From: Methylophilus sp. 42
GTDB taxonomy: Bacteria; Pseudomonadota; Gammaproteobacteria; Burkholderiales; Methylophilaceae
Direction: 5' to 3'
Assembly: GCF_000384155.1 (NCBI RefSeq)
Contig: NZ_KB913031.1
Coordinates: 2,722,961 to 2,786,960, forward strand
DNA length: 64,000 nt
Position numbers and translations under genes: made by a program. Below, piece after piece: positions 37,955 to 46,843 of this stretch. Every line of letters starts with the position of its first letter. Positions within the stretch are counted from its first letter, which is position 1. The notes below the pieces were generated by a model that saw only the letters and a program-made list of their open reading frames with translations, was not told the origin of the DNA and searched no databases.

Positions 37955-38119
37955 TTAAAGATCAACGAAACCAATCGCAAACGCCATCATAATCAAGACG
38001 GCGATCAATACAGTCAGCGCACGGCCTGGATCCATGCCCCAACTCACGCGGTAGAATCCGGTACGAAAAGCATGGATTAAAGCGAGCGTGAAAATCACTA
38101 TCAGCAGCGTACCCAGCAT
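37955..38119 (-). CDS. 54-residue two-helix membrane protein, DUF3309-like
   Basis: Start ATG 38119 is set by AGGAG 6 bases upstream. Sequence begins MLGTLLIVIFTLALIHAF and has WGMDPGRALTV before a second hydrophobic helix. The layout (MLGTLL, helix, WG, P-G, helix) follows DUF3309 but lacks the ALPxWPxS motif, so I treat it as a diverged relative. Composite element A lies 100 bp upstream on the same strand. Confidence 0.75.
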   Translation of the reverse strand: MLGTLLIVIFTLALIHAFRTGFYRVSWGMDPGRALTVLIAVLIMMAFAIGFVDL

Positions 38120-38218
38120 GTCGTTCTCCTGCAATCCAACGCTTACTGACAGCACATGCAGTCAGCAAAGACATATTGAATGGTTGAAGCGAGAAATAGT
38201 TAACTCTATTGCCAGCTT

Positions 38219-38278
38219 CATTATGCAGCATGGCATAAGGAAAAACGATGAGATTTATACTGAATATTTTGTAGGAAT
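38219..38278 (-). promoter_or_regulatory. Composite element A (ATTCCTACA ... TTCAG ... GCATAATG)
   Basis: Minus strand: ATTCCTACA, 5 bases, TTCAG, 33 bases, GCATAATG. It is 100 bp upstream of the 54-residue membrane-protein gene. Same block order and exact spacings as elements B, C and D. Confidence 0.65.
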
Positions 38279-38350
38279 GCGCCTGCGTGCTTAATGATTA
38301 ACTACTTGAATCAACGTACGTAGAATTTTTAAAGTGGCACCACTTATCGC

Positions 38351-38503
38351 TTACCCTCCAGAAAATGTGAGTAACAGCAATGCCAACAGTAATAAACCAA
38401 AGCCGCCGCTTGGAAAATAGCCCCAGTTTGCACTATGCGGCCAGGCTGGCAAGGCGCCAATCAGCGCCAAAACGAGGATAACAATCAGGACAGTGCTGAA
38501 CAT
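38351..38503 (-). CDS. DUF3309 small membrane protein (first copy)
   Basis: 50 residues, starting at the second of two adjacent ATGs (38503) because GGAG is 6 bases before it and only 3 before the first (38506). It reads MFSTVLIVILVLALIGALPA, then WPHSANWGYFPSGG and a Leu-rich second helix, the DUF3309 pattern. Function of the family is unknown. Composite element B lies 116 bp upstream. Confidence 0.85.
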   Translation of the reverse strand: MFSTVLIVILVLALIGALPAWPHSANWGYFPSGGFGLLLLALLLLTFSGG

Positions 38504-38618
38504 CATACGCTCCAGTCATTAATTCAAACCGGCCTCAACAGCAGGCCTGAATACCGAGATTCAGAATATAAAAATTAAGAATACCCAGGATAAGTAATAC
38601 TCAAGATGAGTAAGGCTT

Positions 38619-38678
38619 CATCATGCCGTCATGGCGATACGCTGACCATGACACTGCGGCTGAAACTGCTGTAGGAAT
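38619..38678 (-). promoter_or_regulatory. Composite element B
   Basis: Minus strand: ATTCCTACA, 5 bases, TTCAG, 33 bases, GCATGATG, upstream of the first DUF3309 gene. The core faces away from a second core site at 38721-38727 that points toward the DUF421 gene, giving a divergent pair 44 bp apart. Confidence 0.65.
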
Positions 38679-38720
38679 GAATAAGGCACGTTTTTTTGCA
38701 TCCTTGATATAGCTTGTTTT

Positions 38721-38727
38721 TCCTACA
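38721..38727 (+). promoter_or_regulatory. TCCTACA core site upstream of the DUF421 gene
   Basis: TTTCCTACAACAAG on the plus strand, 80 bp before the likely DUF421 start. Core only, without the downstream blocks. Confidence 0.45.
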
Positions 38728-38806
38728 ACAAGTACATCTGGCGCTGATAAAGACAATTGCTTTATTTCTGTAGACTCTTTGCACATCATGAAATGGGGTG
38801 AATGAC

Positions 38807-39286
38807 ATGGATACAGAGGCGTTCAGCTTAAGCGTTCCCTTGTGGGAGATTGTGATTCGGGGATCCATCGTCTATTGGTTCCTGTTTCTTATCTTCAGAT
38901 CCATCTTGCGCCGGGATATGGGCAGCGTCGGTGTCGGTGATTTCTTATTTGTGGTCATTGTGGCCGATGCCTCTCAAAACGCGATGAGCGGGGATGCTAA
39001 ATCGATCATGGACGGCCTGGTACTGATCAGCGTATTGGTTTGCTGGAATATCTTGATTGACTGGCTCAGCTACAAAAATAAATGGATCAGGCGCGTGATG
39101 GAAGCACCACCATTGGTGCTGGTTCGTAACGGTGTGCTGCAAACACGTGCCATGCGTCGCGAATTTATTACCAAAGACGATATCCTGGCCAAGCTACGTG
39201 AGGATGGCATTGCGCATATTTCAGCAGTCAAACAAATGCAATTAGAGTCAGATGGTCAGCTCAGTATTATTCACGACGATAAGTAA
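38807..39286 (+). CDS. DUF421 (YetF-like) membrane protein
   Basis: 159 residues from ATG 38807 (GGGG 8 bases upstream); GTG at 38798 is an alternative. N-terminal hydrophobic segments (WEIVIRGSIVYWFLFLIFRS, VGDFLFVVIVADASQNAMSG, GLVLISVLVCWNILIDWL) precede a soluble DUF421 part with PPLVLVRNGVLQTRAMRREF and DDILAKLREDGI. Family function unknown; often in stress-gene neighbourhoods. Confidence 0.87.
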   Translation: MDTEAFSLSVPLWEIVIRGSIVYWFLFLIFRSILRRDMGSVGVGDFLFVVIVADASQNAMSGDAKSIMDGLVLISVLVCWNILIDWLSYKNKWIRRVMEAPPLVLVRNGVLQTRAMRREFITKDDILAKLREDGIAHISAVKQMQLESDGQLSIIHDDK

Positions 39287-39521
39287 CAATGACATTCTTC
39301 ACATTAACGTTTATTCTCGCGTTGTAAAAGTAACGCAGCTTCATGCGTCTCTCACAGCATCAAGATCGATATTCAAATAACACTAACGAAAAAAACTATG
39401 CTTATCACTCTTGCACTCTGCGCCCATTCGATCACCTCCAGGTTGCATACGCCTATCCCATAATGCCGATTGGCCAATAGACACGATAGCGATGAAACTG
39501 ACGTTTGGAAGGAGGCATCAA

Positions 39522-41138
39522 ATGGATCACGTATTAAAGAAAAGCTGGCGTAACAAAAAAATTGTGACTGGCATTACTGTGCTGCTGATTGCGATCACCG
39601 CCTCGATTTCCATCTTCCTATCTTTAATCATTGCCCATAACCAGGCGGTTTCCAAAGAAACGAAACACCTGCGGGAAATCACCTCTGGTGTATTGATGCG
39701 CATGAGTACGACACGCCAGCAGTTTGCCAATGTCGTGAATTACTTTTCGTCAGTGGCCGAAAAAGATGCTTGCCTGCCACAACAGGTACAAAAAATGCAG
39801 GAATTCAATGTGTCAGGATTCTTTCTGCAAGGTGTTGCACATATCCGCGACAATAAAATCGTCTGCTCCTCCATCTCAGAACTGCTGGATGGCATGGTGC
39901 TGGGCAAGCCCTACCGGACCGAGCCGGATGGTACCAAGGTGTGGTCTAACATCAAGATCGCTGACTGGCAAGACCGGCATTTGGTGATTTTCGAGAGGTC
40001 AGGCTGGGCCATCATGTTTGTGCCCAGTCACGCGATCGAGGCGCTAGACAACTCGGAGGTTGCCATCGGCGTATTCAGCATCCAGTCACACCGGCTGTAT
40101 ACCGGCAAGGGCGAGATCGCCACTGCCTGGCTAGAAAGATACCAAGGGAAGCAAGCACTTACTTTTATTGATCAAGAGCGGCAGATGCTGGTGTATATCG
40201 CACCCAACCAGCTGAATGTCACGGCAGTGGTCGCCGCCATCCCCCTTAAGGACATCAACGATGATATCGTGACTTTTATTCAAATCCTGATTCCGCTAGC
40301 CATCATTGTCGGCTTGTTATTGGGCGGCTTATTTATCTATATGCAGCGCACCAGGTACTCGACTAAATCCGCTATTTTGCGCGCGTTGGCGAACGATGAG
40401 TTTTATCTGGAATATCAGCCTATCATGCATTTGCATCACAACACTTGCGTGGGCGCTGAAGCATTGATTCGATGGCGAACGCCGGATAATACATTTATCA
40501 GTCCAGATACGTTTATCCCTGCTGCCGAAGCGGCTGGCGTCATTTGCCAAATCACACAGCGCGTATTTGAGCTGGTAGCGAAAGATATGCGCAACGCTTT
40601 TAATACTCACCCGGACTTTCATGTCGGCATTAATATCTCCTCGCACGACATCCGGTCAGGCGACTTATTATCGCTGATTCAAACCCTGATCAAATCCAGC
40701 GGGGCGACGGGTAATCAAATCTTGATTGAAGTCACTGAACGGGGGTTTCTTGATGACGATGCAGCGCTGACGACAATCAAGGATATTCGGGATTGCGGCG
40801 TGCGCGTGGCCATTGATGACTTTGGGACCGGCTACTCAAGCCTGTCTTACCTGACCAAGTTCCAACTCGACTACCTCAAAATTGATAAGACTTTTGTGGA
40901 CTCTGTAGGTACCGATGCGGTCACCAGCCATGTTGCTTTTCATATTATTGAAATGGCAAAAACGCTACAACTGGATATGGTGGCCGAGGGCGTAGAAACA
41001 GCAGCGCAGGCGAAAATTCTGCACGAACGGGGCGTCAAATATGTACAAGGCTGGTTGTTCTCAAAATCACTCAAGCGAAAAGATTTTTACGCTTATTTGG
41101 ACAAACATCCGCCGACAGCAGAATCCTCCGTCGAATGA
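39522..41138 (+). CDS. CSS-motif EAL phosphodiesterase
   Basis: 538 residues from ATG 39522, fixed by AAGGAGG 7 bases upstream. TM1 about 13-38, a periplasmic CSS-motif domain with Cys in KDACLPQQ and the CSS triplet in NKIVCSSISEL, TM2 about 250-275, then an EAL domain with AEALIRWRTP, EVTERGFL, AIDDFGTGYSS, KIDKTF, AEGVET. It should degrade c-di-GMP. In E. coli relatives (PdeC) the two periplasmic cysteines form a disulfide that restrains activity. No GGDEF domain. Confidence 0.93.
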   Translation: MDHVLKKSWRNKKIVTGITVLLIAITASISIFLSLIIAHNQAVSKETKHLREITSGVLMRMSTTRQQFANVVNYFSSVAEKDACLPQQVQKMQEFNVSGFFLQGVAHIRDNKIVCSSISELLDGMVLGKPYRTEPDGTKVWSNIKIADWQDRHLVIFERSGWAIMFVPSHAIEALDNSEVAIGVFSIQSHRLYTGKGEIATAWLERYQGKQALTFIDQERQMLVYIAPNQLNVTAVVAAIPLKDINDDIVTFIQILIPLAIIVGLLLGGLFIYMQRTRYSTKSAILRALANDEFYLEYQPIMHLHHNTCVGAEALIRWRTPDNTFISPDTFIPAAEAAGVICQITQRVFELVAKDMRNAFNTHPDFHVGINISSHDIRSGDLLSLIQTLIKSSGATGNQILIEVTERGFLDDDAALTTIKDIRDCGVRVAIDDFGTGYSSLSYLTKFQLDYLKIDKTFVDSVGTDAVTSHVAFHIIEMAKTLQLDMVAEGVETAAQAKILHERGVKYVQGWLFSKSLKRKDFYAYLDKHPPTAESSVE

Positions 41139-41194
41139 TTGTTAGCTTATTAAAGCCAACCTTTAACGTAAGCAAGCACTCACACTACCGGTGG

Positions 41195-42169
41195 TTATTT
41201 TTGAGACTGCCTGATCTCAACCAGCGTCTGTGCAAGTTGAGACTTTAACTTTTCATCGTCCCCAGCCACAGTCAGCCCTTTCTCGGCAACCGTCTCTGCC
41301 TGTGCAATGTACTTCTGTGCCAGCAGCACATTGGCCAAATTATTATAGGCCGCCGCTGAAGTCGGATGCACTTCAGTCATATGTTGAAAGGTTACTGCTG
41401 CCAGTGGTAAGTCATTGGCAGCATAGGCGGCGTTGCCCAAACCCATCAACAGTACCTGATGATCGGGCCACTCGGTTACGGCTGCTTGATAGGCTTTTTT
41501 TCGCGCCGCAGCAGAGGCATTTTTCTCGTAAGCTATCAAGGCTTTGGCGACCTCATCTGCGCTGACGCTGGCGGGCAATTTGCCTGGTGGCAATGCCACA
41601 AATGCCCAATGCTCGCTACGCGCCCAGGTACGCTGAAAAGCACTTAAGGACATTTCAAAGCGCTCATAAGTACCGGATCGCAACCACAACAATTCCTTAT
41701 CCAGATCATAGCCAACCACCACGGCATAGTGCCACGAGGGGACCCATGAAAAACCAAGGTTCTGCATGACCACCACCACATTGCCAGCGGCGACTTCTTG
41801 CATCACCGCATCCAGTTGCGGCGGGATTCTTACCGAAACCGCACCGTGCCGTCGGGCTGCCGCCATCATTTCAATCTGCAAACTGCCTTGGCGGCTGGGC
41901 ACATATACCTCTGGTGTCAGCTGGTCTGGTGTCACTTGAATATTGGCTGCACTCAATGCAGTTGCCAATGCGGCTGGGCCGCACTGGTATTGTGCCTGTG
42001 GGAAAAAAGGCGTGCTCGTCAGTTCAGCGTGCCGGGGCAATTGCGTATTGTGCGTGGCTTCACGCACCCCGGTCGCCGCACAAGCACTCAACAGGCACAA
42101 AAAAGCCAGCAGGCTTATTCGGCGCAGGCTGGCTTTGATGAGCGTTAAATGGATGAAAATTAAATGCAT
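41195..42169 (-). CDS. PA2778-family C39-like cysteine peptidase lipoprotein with TPR domain
   Basis: 324 residues. Lipoprotein signal with lipobox LSAC (Cys about 30), a C39-like peptidase domain with QCGPAAL (nucleophile C63), SWHYAVVVGYD (His about 147 and following Asp), then a TPR region (about 190-320: LLMGLGNAAYAANDLPLAAV, AYNNLANVLLAQ). It follows the PA2779-family gene by 17 bp and is probably the last gene of a DUF3309-PA2779-PA2778 operon. The substrate is unknown; its partner is an obvious candidate. Confidence 0.88.
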   Translation of the reverse strand: MHLIFIHLTLIKASLRRISLLAFLCLLSACAATGVREATHNTQLPRHAELTSTPFFPQAQYQCGPAALATALSAANIQVTPDQLTPEVYVPSRQGSLQIEMMAAARRHGAVSVRIPPQLDAVMQEVAAGNVVVVMQNLGFSWVPSWHYAVVVGYDLDKELLWLRSGTYERFEMSLSAFQRTWARSEHWAFVALPPGKLPASVSADEVAKALIAYEKNASAAARKKAYQAAVTEWPDHQVLLMGLGNAAYAANDLPLAAVTFQHMTEVHPTSAAAYNNLANVLLAQKYIAQAETVAEKGLTVAGDDEKLKSQLAQTLVEIRQSQK

Positions 42170-42186
42170 ATCCAGATAACAGTGTA

Positions 42187-42585
42187 TTAACGTACTGAAC
42201 GTGTGAATGGGAATATTTTTGTAAATCCTAAAATATCCGTCAGCAGCAACACGAAAAACACCAGCACGATGGCACCAATGATGCCACCGCCAGCAGGTGC
42301 TTTATCAAGCTGAGAAGCCATATTGCTGGCTTCGTCATCAGTCAATGCAGCCACACGTGACTTGGCTTCCACAGGATCGATCCCACGCTTGACCAACTCA
42401 GACTGCACTTCATCGCGTGAAAGCATATCCACAATTTTGGCCCTGTCCTGCGCACCCTTGGCCGATATTGTAGACTCGGCGACTTGCTCAGTGCCAATCA
42501 TGGCGGCCTGTACGGCTTGCATAGATCCTGTAAATAAGAGCGAAGCTGCTAAAAAAGCACTCAAAAAACGTTTAGCCATGATCAT
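42187..42585 (-). CDS. PA2779-family membrane protein
   Basis: 132 residues. Signal-like N-terminus (FLSAFLAASLLFTGSMQAVQA), a helical region with DMLSRDEVQSELVKRGIDP and VAALTDDEASNMA, a GGG linker, and a C-terminal membrane helix (GAIVLVFFVLLLTDILGF). This family is nearly always next to PA2778-type peptidases. GGAAAC lies before the first of two ATGs. It starts 51 bp after the second DUF3309 gene. Confidence 0.87.
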   Translation of the reverse strand: MIMAKRFLSAFLAASLLFTGSMQAVQAAMIGTEQVAESTISAKGAQDRAKIVDMLSRDEVQSELVKRGIDPVEAKSRVAALTDDEASNMASQLDKAPAGGGIIGAIVLVFFVLLLTDILGFTKIFPFTRSVR

Positions 42586-42636
42586 GATTTAGTTTCCTTT
42601 ATAGAGAAAATGAATTGGCACATTACAACCATCAAA

Positions 42637-42792
42637 CTACAACCGGCCCGTGAGTGCAAGAATAAGCAATATCAGTACGACCAAACCAAGGCCACCGCTT
42701 GGGTAATAACCCCAACCAGAGCTATAAGGCCAGGCGGGCAAGGCACCGATTAAAGCCAGAATCAAAACGACCAGCAACAGGGTTCTCAGCAT
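42637..42792 (-). CDS. DUF3309 small membrane protein (second copy)
   Basis: 51 residues with GAGGAG 8 bases upstream: MLRTLLLVVLILALIGALPA, WPYSSGWGYYPSGG, then a Leu/Ile helix ending TGRL. A canonical DUF3309 protein, about 70% like the copy at 38.4 kb by eye. It appears to head an operon with the PA2779- and PA2778-family genes. A 28-codon open frame from composite element C ends across its ATG. Confidence 0.88.
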   Translation of the reverse strand: MLRTLLLVVLILALIGALPAWPYSSGWGYYPSGGLGLVVLILLILALTGRL

Positions 42793-42866
42793 CGTATGTG
42801 CTCCTCAAGCAAAAGATTGCCAGCTGCGCGGGCAATCAGTGTGTTGGTATTAAATGCGTGAGGCTC

Positions 42867-42926
42867 CATCATGCAGGCACCCGGCGCCCAATACCATGTG
42901 ACGACGGCTGAATTTATTGTAGGAAT
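42867..42926 (-). promoter_or_regulatory. Composite element C
   Basis: Minus strand: ATTCCTACA, 5 bases, TTCAG, 33 bases, GCATGATG, ending 75 bp upstream of the second DUF3309 gene. TACAAT within the core is also a good -10 hexamer. Confidence 0.65.
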
Positions 42927-42993
42927 AGTCTGATAATCCGAACAGGCTGCTGAATGAGGCTGTGCGTGTAAAGGTTCAGCGGGTTACTCGTCA

Positions 42994-43019
42994 TAAAAAA
43001 GCCCGCTATCAGCGGGCTA
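42994..43019 (-). terminator. Rho-independent terminator after the small lipoprotein gene
   Basis: Stem AGCCCGCT/AGCGGGCT with a short loop. On the minus strand it is followed by TTTTTT. It lies 31 bp after the stop at 43050. Confidence 0.82.
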
Positions 43020-43049
43020 TCATGGCAAAAGCACATACGCTGCGCGCAG

Positions 43050-43508
43050 CTATGACTTGAAAAACTGAATCGGAATCATACGCTTCTGGTCATCAATACA
43101 GATACCATCACCAATCACATAGACGCTACCCAATAAGCCATCACCTTCGATATTGGCTTTAAAGTCGCAATTGAGTACCGCTTTCTGATTGGCAACCAGA
43201 AAACTTTTGCCCGAGTATGCACGGCGTACTACGGCATCAACCGCTTGTGCGTCAGCGGCACCCGCTCTTGCTACCGGCGCTGCTGCGCTGGTTGCTGTCC
43301 ACTTCCCGGCCAGCTTGCCATAAGGTGACTCTTCAAACTCAATATCGCCATCATTGCTAATGTCGTTGATCAGAATACTGCCGACATACACCGTGCCATC
43401 CGGGCCGATTAATTGCGCCTTATTTTTATAAACACCCAGCTTCACCATATTAACTGAGCACCCTGACAACACCAAAACTACAGCGAACAATACACCTAAA
43501 TTTTTCAT
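43050..43508 (-). CDS. Predicted lipoprotein, function unknown
   Basis: 152 residues from ATG 43508, which opens a lipoprotein signal (MKNLGVLFAVVLVLSGC; lipobox LSGC). The frame is open for 30 more codons upstream without a signal. The mature part is a small beta-rich domain containing two further cysteines (LNCDFKANIEG, GDGICIDDQ). No family recognised. Confidence 0.7.
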   Translation of the reverse strand: MKNLGVLFAVVLVLSGCSVNMVKLGVYKNKAQLIGPDGTVYVGSILINDISNDGDIEFEESPYGKLAGKWTATSAAAPVARAGAADAQAVDAVVRRAYSGKSFLVANQKAVLNCDFKANIEGDGLLGSVYVIGDGICIDDQKRMIPIQFFKS

Positions 43509-43618
43509 GCACCAGACTCCATACCCAGCATTTCGTGACCCCATGTCACTCATGGCCTTTATGGTACCGCATCCGAAAAAAAACGGCTTGCCAATCAATC
43601 ACCAAATACTGGCCTCAA

Positions 43619-43652
43619 ATAAAAAAGCCCACCAATTAAGTTCGATGGGCTT
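43619..43652 (-). terminator. Rho-independent terminator after the second PEP-CTERM gene
   Basis: AAGCCCA/TGGGCTT stem with a 14-base loop and a T-run on the minus strand, 23 bp after the stop. Confidence 0.7.
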
Positions 43653-43674
43653 AAGCTTTAAAAACAAACAATGC

Positions 43675-44253
43675 TTATGATCGACGGCGGCGAGCAACCA
43701 AACCCAACACACCCAAACCAGCCAGCAAGCTTGCACCGGTCATTGGCTCCGGCACCACGGATGACGTATAAGGTGAAAGCCCTGCTGCCACATCCGGCCC
43801 AGTACCAACCAATTCAAACGTACCTTTATAAAGGCCATTGGTTGTAAACGCAGTCACGGTTCCACCGATGAAATCCGCCCCTGTGGCTCCATAAGCGCCG
43901 TTAATCGCTGAATCTGGATCCCATTGAAAGTTAAAAGATTCAAATGAATTGAAGCTCGTAAAGTCAAATCCGAATACTGCACCGCTGCCAAAGAAAGTCG
44001 CGGTACCGCCAGCAGGTGCGCCAATCGAACTAGGCGAGCCATCAATGACCAGATGGCTCGCATCGCTAGTCACGGTAGTCGTGAAATCGAATACAAGTTT
44101 AGTAATGTCGTAACTGGACCCGTTAAATGCCGCAGTATGGATGTTAAATCCATCACTGCCCGGCTCAACCACAAAAATAGAAGCCGCCGCAAATGCCTGC
44201 GAGCATCCGACTGCCATGGACATGGCCACTGCAAGTTTACTCAGTTGTTTCAT
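43675..44253 (-). CDS. PEP-CTERM sorting-domain protein
   Basis: 192 residues from ATG 44253 (GGAGAAAC before it). Signal peptide to about 22, a beta-rich Ser/Thr/Gly-rich body, and a C-terminal PEP-CTERM signal (VVPEPMTGASLLAGLGVLG, then ARRRRS). Expected to be cleaved by exosortase and released or attached to extracellular polysaccharide. No named domain recognised in the body. Confidence 0.88.
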   Translation of the reverse strand: MKQLSKLAVAMSMAVGCSQAFAAASIFVVEPGSDGFNIHTAAFNGSSYDITKLVFDFTTTVTSDASHLVIDGSPSSIGAPAGGTATFFGSGAVFGFDFTSFNSFESFNFQWDPDSAINGAYGATGADFIGGTVTAFTTNGLYKGTFELVGTGPDVAAGLSPYTSSVVPEPMTGASLLAGLGVLGLVARRRRS

Positions 44254-44544
44254 TTGTTTCTCCACTCAGTTTAATAATAAAAAATAACTCCAAAGAACCC
44301 TGCACTTACTCATACCTGACAGATATTACAGACTTTGATAATAATTGTAAATTTACTTTAAATTATAAACAGGTACATGTACATCAATAAGAGATAATCT
44401 CGCACCATTCACAACTTGCCCCTCTCTGGCCCTCACACGAAAACACAGCAGGTACGCAAAGAGTTTCCTCATTCAACCGTGCAATGCGTTACTATCACTT
44501 ACAATTTAATTTGCATAAAAGAATGTATTTTCGGGAGAGAGCGG

Positions 44545-46770
44545 ATGCGACTGAATCGCTCAACCACATCCAGTTTCAGCATGATCAAACAATGCTTTTT
44601 ACTCATCGCAACATGCCTGTCATTGTCACTACCAGCACAAGAAATATTGCCTGGCAGCCTGTATGCCGCAGACAATTTGCAACGGTTGCAACTTTCAGCC
44701 CAAGAAACAGAGTGGATAAAGCAGCATCGGAATATACGCGTTGCCGTGAGAAACGGCTGGATGCCGATTGAGTTTCAGTTGGAGAATCAAAAGCACAAAG
44801 GCGTTTCGATTCAATATCTGCAAAAAATTAGCCAGCTCACGGGCTTAAAATTCACCCTCGTCGATTACCACGACAATATCACCAGCAATGAGGTCTCGCT
44901 CGTCACCGGTATCCGCGGCAAGCATATGCCTACTGGCTTCAGCCTGCTAGCCACGCCTTACCTGGAAACGCCAAATGCCATTTATGTCGCGTCTCACAAC
45001 AAGCTGTATCAGAGCGAGATTCAACTGGACCAGCTTTCCCACAAAACCGTGGCCGTCTTCAGAAATGGGCCTTTATCTCAAAAGCTCAGGGAATTGATCC
45101 CCGGCGTCAAAATCAAACTGGTCGATATTGCAGATGAAGCCTTTGAATACCTGGACGCTGGCCTGGTAGATGCCTATGTCGGCAATGAACTGGTGCTTGA
45201 CTACCATCTGGACTTCCACAAAATCAAGGCCATCAGAAAAAGTGGCATCACTGCTATCACCAGCACAGTATTTATGGCGGCCAGTGATACCGACCCCATG
45301 TTACGTAGCATTTTGAATAAAGCGACCCTGCAGATTGGCATCAATCCGCCGGACATCCTGGAAGTGTGGCGCAGAGTACCCGAGAATCCACTCACACCAT
45401 ACCTGGTCTCCGCCCTGTCCTTTTTTGCCGTACTGTTGCTGATTCAACTACTTAAACTGTACCAGGCCAACAAAAAACAAGCCGTGGCGGCACAACACGC
45501 CATCTGGTTCCAGGCTAACCATGACTTTCTGACCAAGCTGCCGAACCGGTTTCAACTCAAGCATGAGCTTGACCAGGCACTACAGGCAGCAACACATCAC
45601 CCCAACAAGCTGGGGGTGATGATTATTGACCTGGACAATTTCAAGGAAATTAATGATACGGCGGGCCATGCCGTGGGCGATGAGGTACTGATTAAAGTAG
45701 CGGCGCGTATCCAGTCCATTATCTTGCCGCCTAACCTCACAGCCCGATTTGGTGGCGATGAGTTCTTAATCGTGATTCAACAGGAGGCCAGTGAGGAGAG
45801 GCTGCGTCAGCTTTGTACGCAGCTGATGACGGCGATGGCACCGCCATTTACGATTCAGCAAAAATCTTTTGTAGTTTCCATCAGCATTGGTGTCTCGCTG
45901 TTTCCAGACAACAGCCTGCAGGCAGAAGAACTGATCATGTTTGCGGACCAGGCGCTTTACCAGGCCAAGCGCACGGGCAAGAACAAATTCATTCTGTTTA
46001 ACGAAGGCATGCACGATGCTTTTACCAAAAAAACACATCTCAGCAATGAGTTGCGCTATGCCGTACAGAAAAATCAGCTACATCTGCAATATCAGCCGAT
46101 TTTTAATTTAACTGATTTACGCTGTGAAAAAGTAGAAGCGCTGTTACGCTGGCAGCATCCTGAATTTGGCACCCTTTCACCAGAAGTCTTTATCAGTATC
46201 GCCGAAGAGAACGGCTATATTATTGAGCTTGGCGAATGGGTGTTCCACCAAACCATCAGGGACTTTGAGCAGATTAAGCAGCGCTTTGGTCCGGTAGAAA
46301 TCTGCATCAATATTTCACCTTTGCAATTCTCGCAGTCCGCGCCCATTCACCATTTCATCTCCAACCTGGCCGCGCGCAGTATTTCTGGCGACCACTTTTG
46401 CTTTGAAATCACCGAAGGGCTGCTGTTAGAGCCCTCCAGCAACGTGGTTGAAACCCTGAACAGCATTCATGAGCACGGCATCAAACTGGCAATTGACGAC
46501 TTTGGCACTGGCTATTCTTCGTTGGCCTACCTCAATAAATTCAAAATTGATTATGTCAAAATTGATCAATCGTTTATCAAAAACATTACGGTGAACCTGA
46601 ATGATCAGGCCTTATGCAAAACCATTATCTTTATGGGTAAACAGCTGAATATCAGGCTGATTGCCGAAGGCGTTGAAACACTGGCCCAGGAACACATACT
46701 GAAAGAAATGGGTTGCCAGTACTCACAAGGCTATTACCGGGCGCGGCCATCTGATCTGGAGGATTTATAA
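44545..46770 (+). CDS. SBP3-GGDEF-EAL membrane c-di-GMP enzyme
   Basis: 741 residues from ATG 44545 (GGGAGAGAGCGG before it). Signal/TM near 14-30, SBP family 3 domain (about 50-285: RNIRVAVRNGWMPIEFQLEN, KHKGVSIQYLQKISQLTG), TM about 305-325, GGDEF with RFGGDEFLIV and no RxxD site, intact EAL (VEALLRWQHPEFG, EITEGLLL, AIDDFGTGYSS, KIDQSF, AEGVET). It lacks the PAS domain of the 31.9-kb protein but otherwise resembles it. The 291-bp gap upstream is AT-rich and holds short palindromes only. Confidence 0.93.
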   Translation: MRLNRSTTSSFSMIKQCFLLIATCLSLSLPAQEILPGSLYAADNLQRLQLSAQETEWIKQHRNIRVAVRNGWMPIEFQLENQKHKGVSIQYLQKISQLTGLKFTLVDYHDNITSNEVSLVTGIRGKHMPTGFSLLATPYLETPNAIYVASHNKLYQSEIQLDQLSHKTVAVFRNGPLSQKLRELIPGVKIKLVDIADEAFEYLDAGLVDAYVGNELVLDYHLDFHKIKAIRKSGITAITSTVFMAASDTDPMLRSILNKATLQIGINPPDILEVWRRVPENPLTPYLVSALSFFAVLLLIQLLKLYQANKKQAVAAQHAIWFQANHDFLTKLPNRFQLKHELDQALQAATHHPNKLGVMIIDLDNFKEINDTAGHAVGDEVLIKVAARIQSIILPPNLTARFGGDEFLIVIQQEASEERLRQLCTQLMTAMAPPFTIQQKSFVVSISIGVSLFPDNSLQAEELIMFADQALYQAKRTGKNKFILFNEGMHDAFTKKTHLSNELRYAVQKNQLHLQYQPIFNLTDLRCEKVEALLRWQHPEFGTLSPEVFISIAEENGYIIELGEWVFHQTIRDFEQIKQRFGPVEICINISPLQFSQSAPIHHFISNLAARSISGDHFCFEITEGLLLEPSSNVVETLNSIHEHGIKLAIDDFGTGYSSLAYLNKFKIDYVKIDQSFIKNITVNLNDQALCKTIIFMGKQLNIRLIAEGVETLAQEHILKEMGCQYSQGYYRARPSDLEDL

Positions 46771-46780
46771 GCCCATCAAT

Positions 46781-46813
46781 AAAAAAGACTCGAGGCCTGA
46801 ACCTGGAGTCTTT
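46781..46813 (-). terminator. Terminator between convergent genes
   Basis: AAGACTC/GAGTCTT outer stem plus AGG/CCT inner pairs. Six T's follow on the minus strand, only three on the plus strand, so it mainly serves the minus-strand gene at 46844. Confidence 0.7.
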
Positions 46814-46843
46814 GATCAATCACAAGTACGCGGATAACAGAGA

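Noticed and set aside
44345-44382. Short palindromes GTAAATTTAC and GTACATGTAC upstream of the 44545 gene as operators
   Set aside because: 10-bp palindromes are common in AT-rich gaps; there is no second copy or known match to support them.
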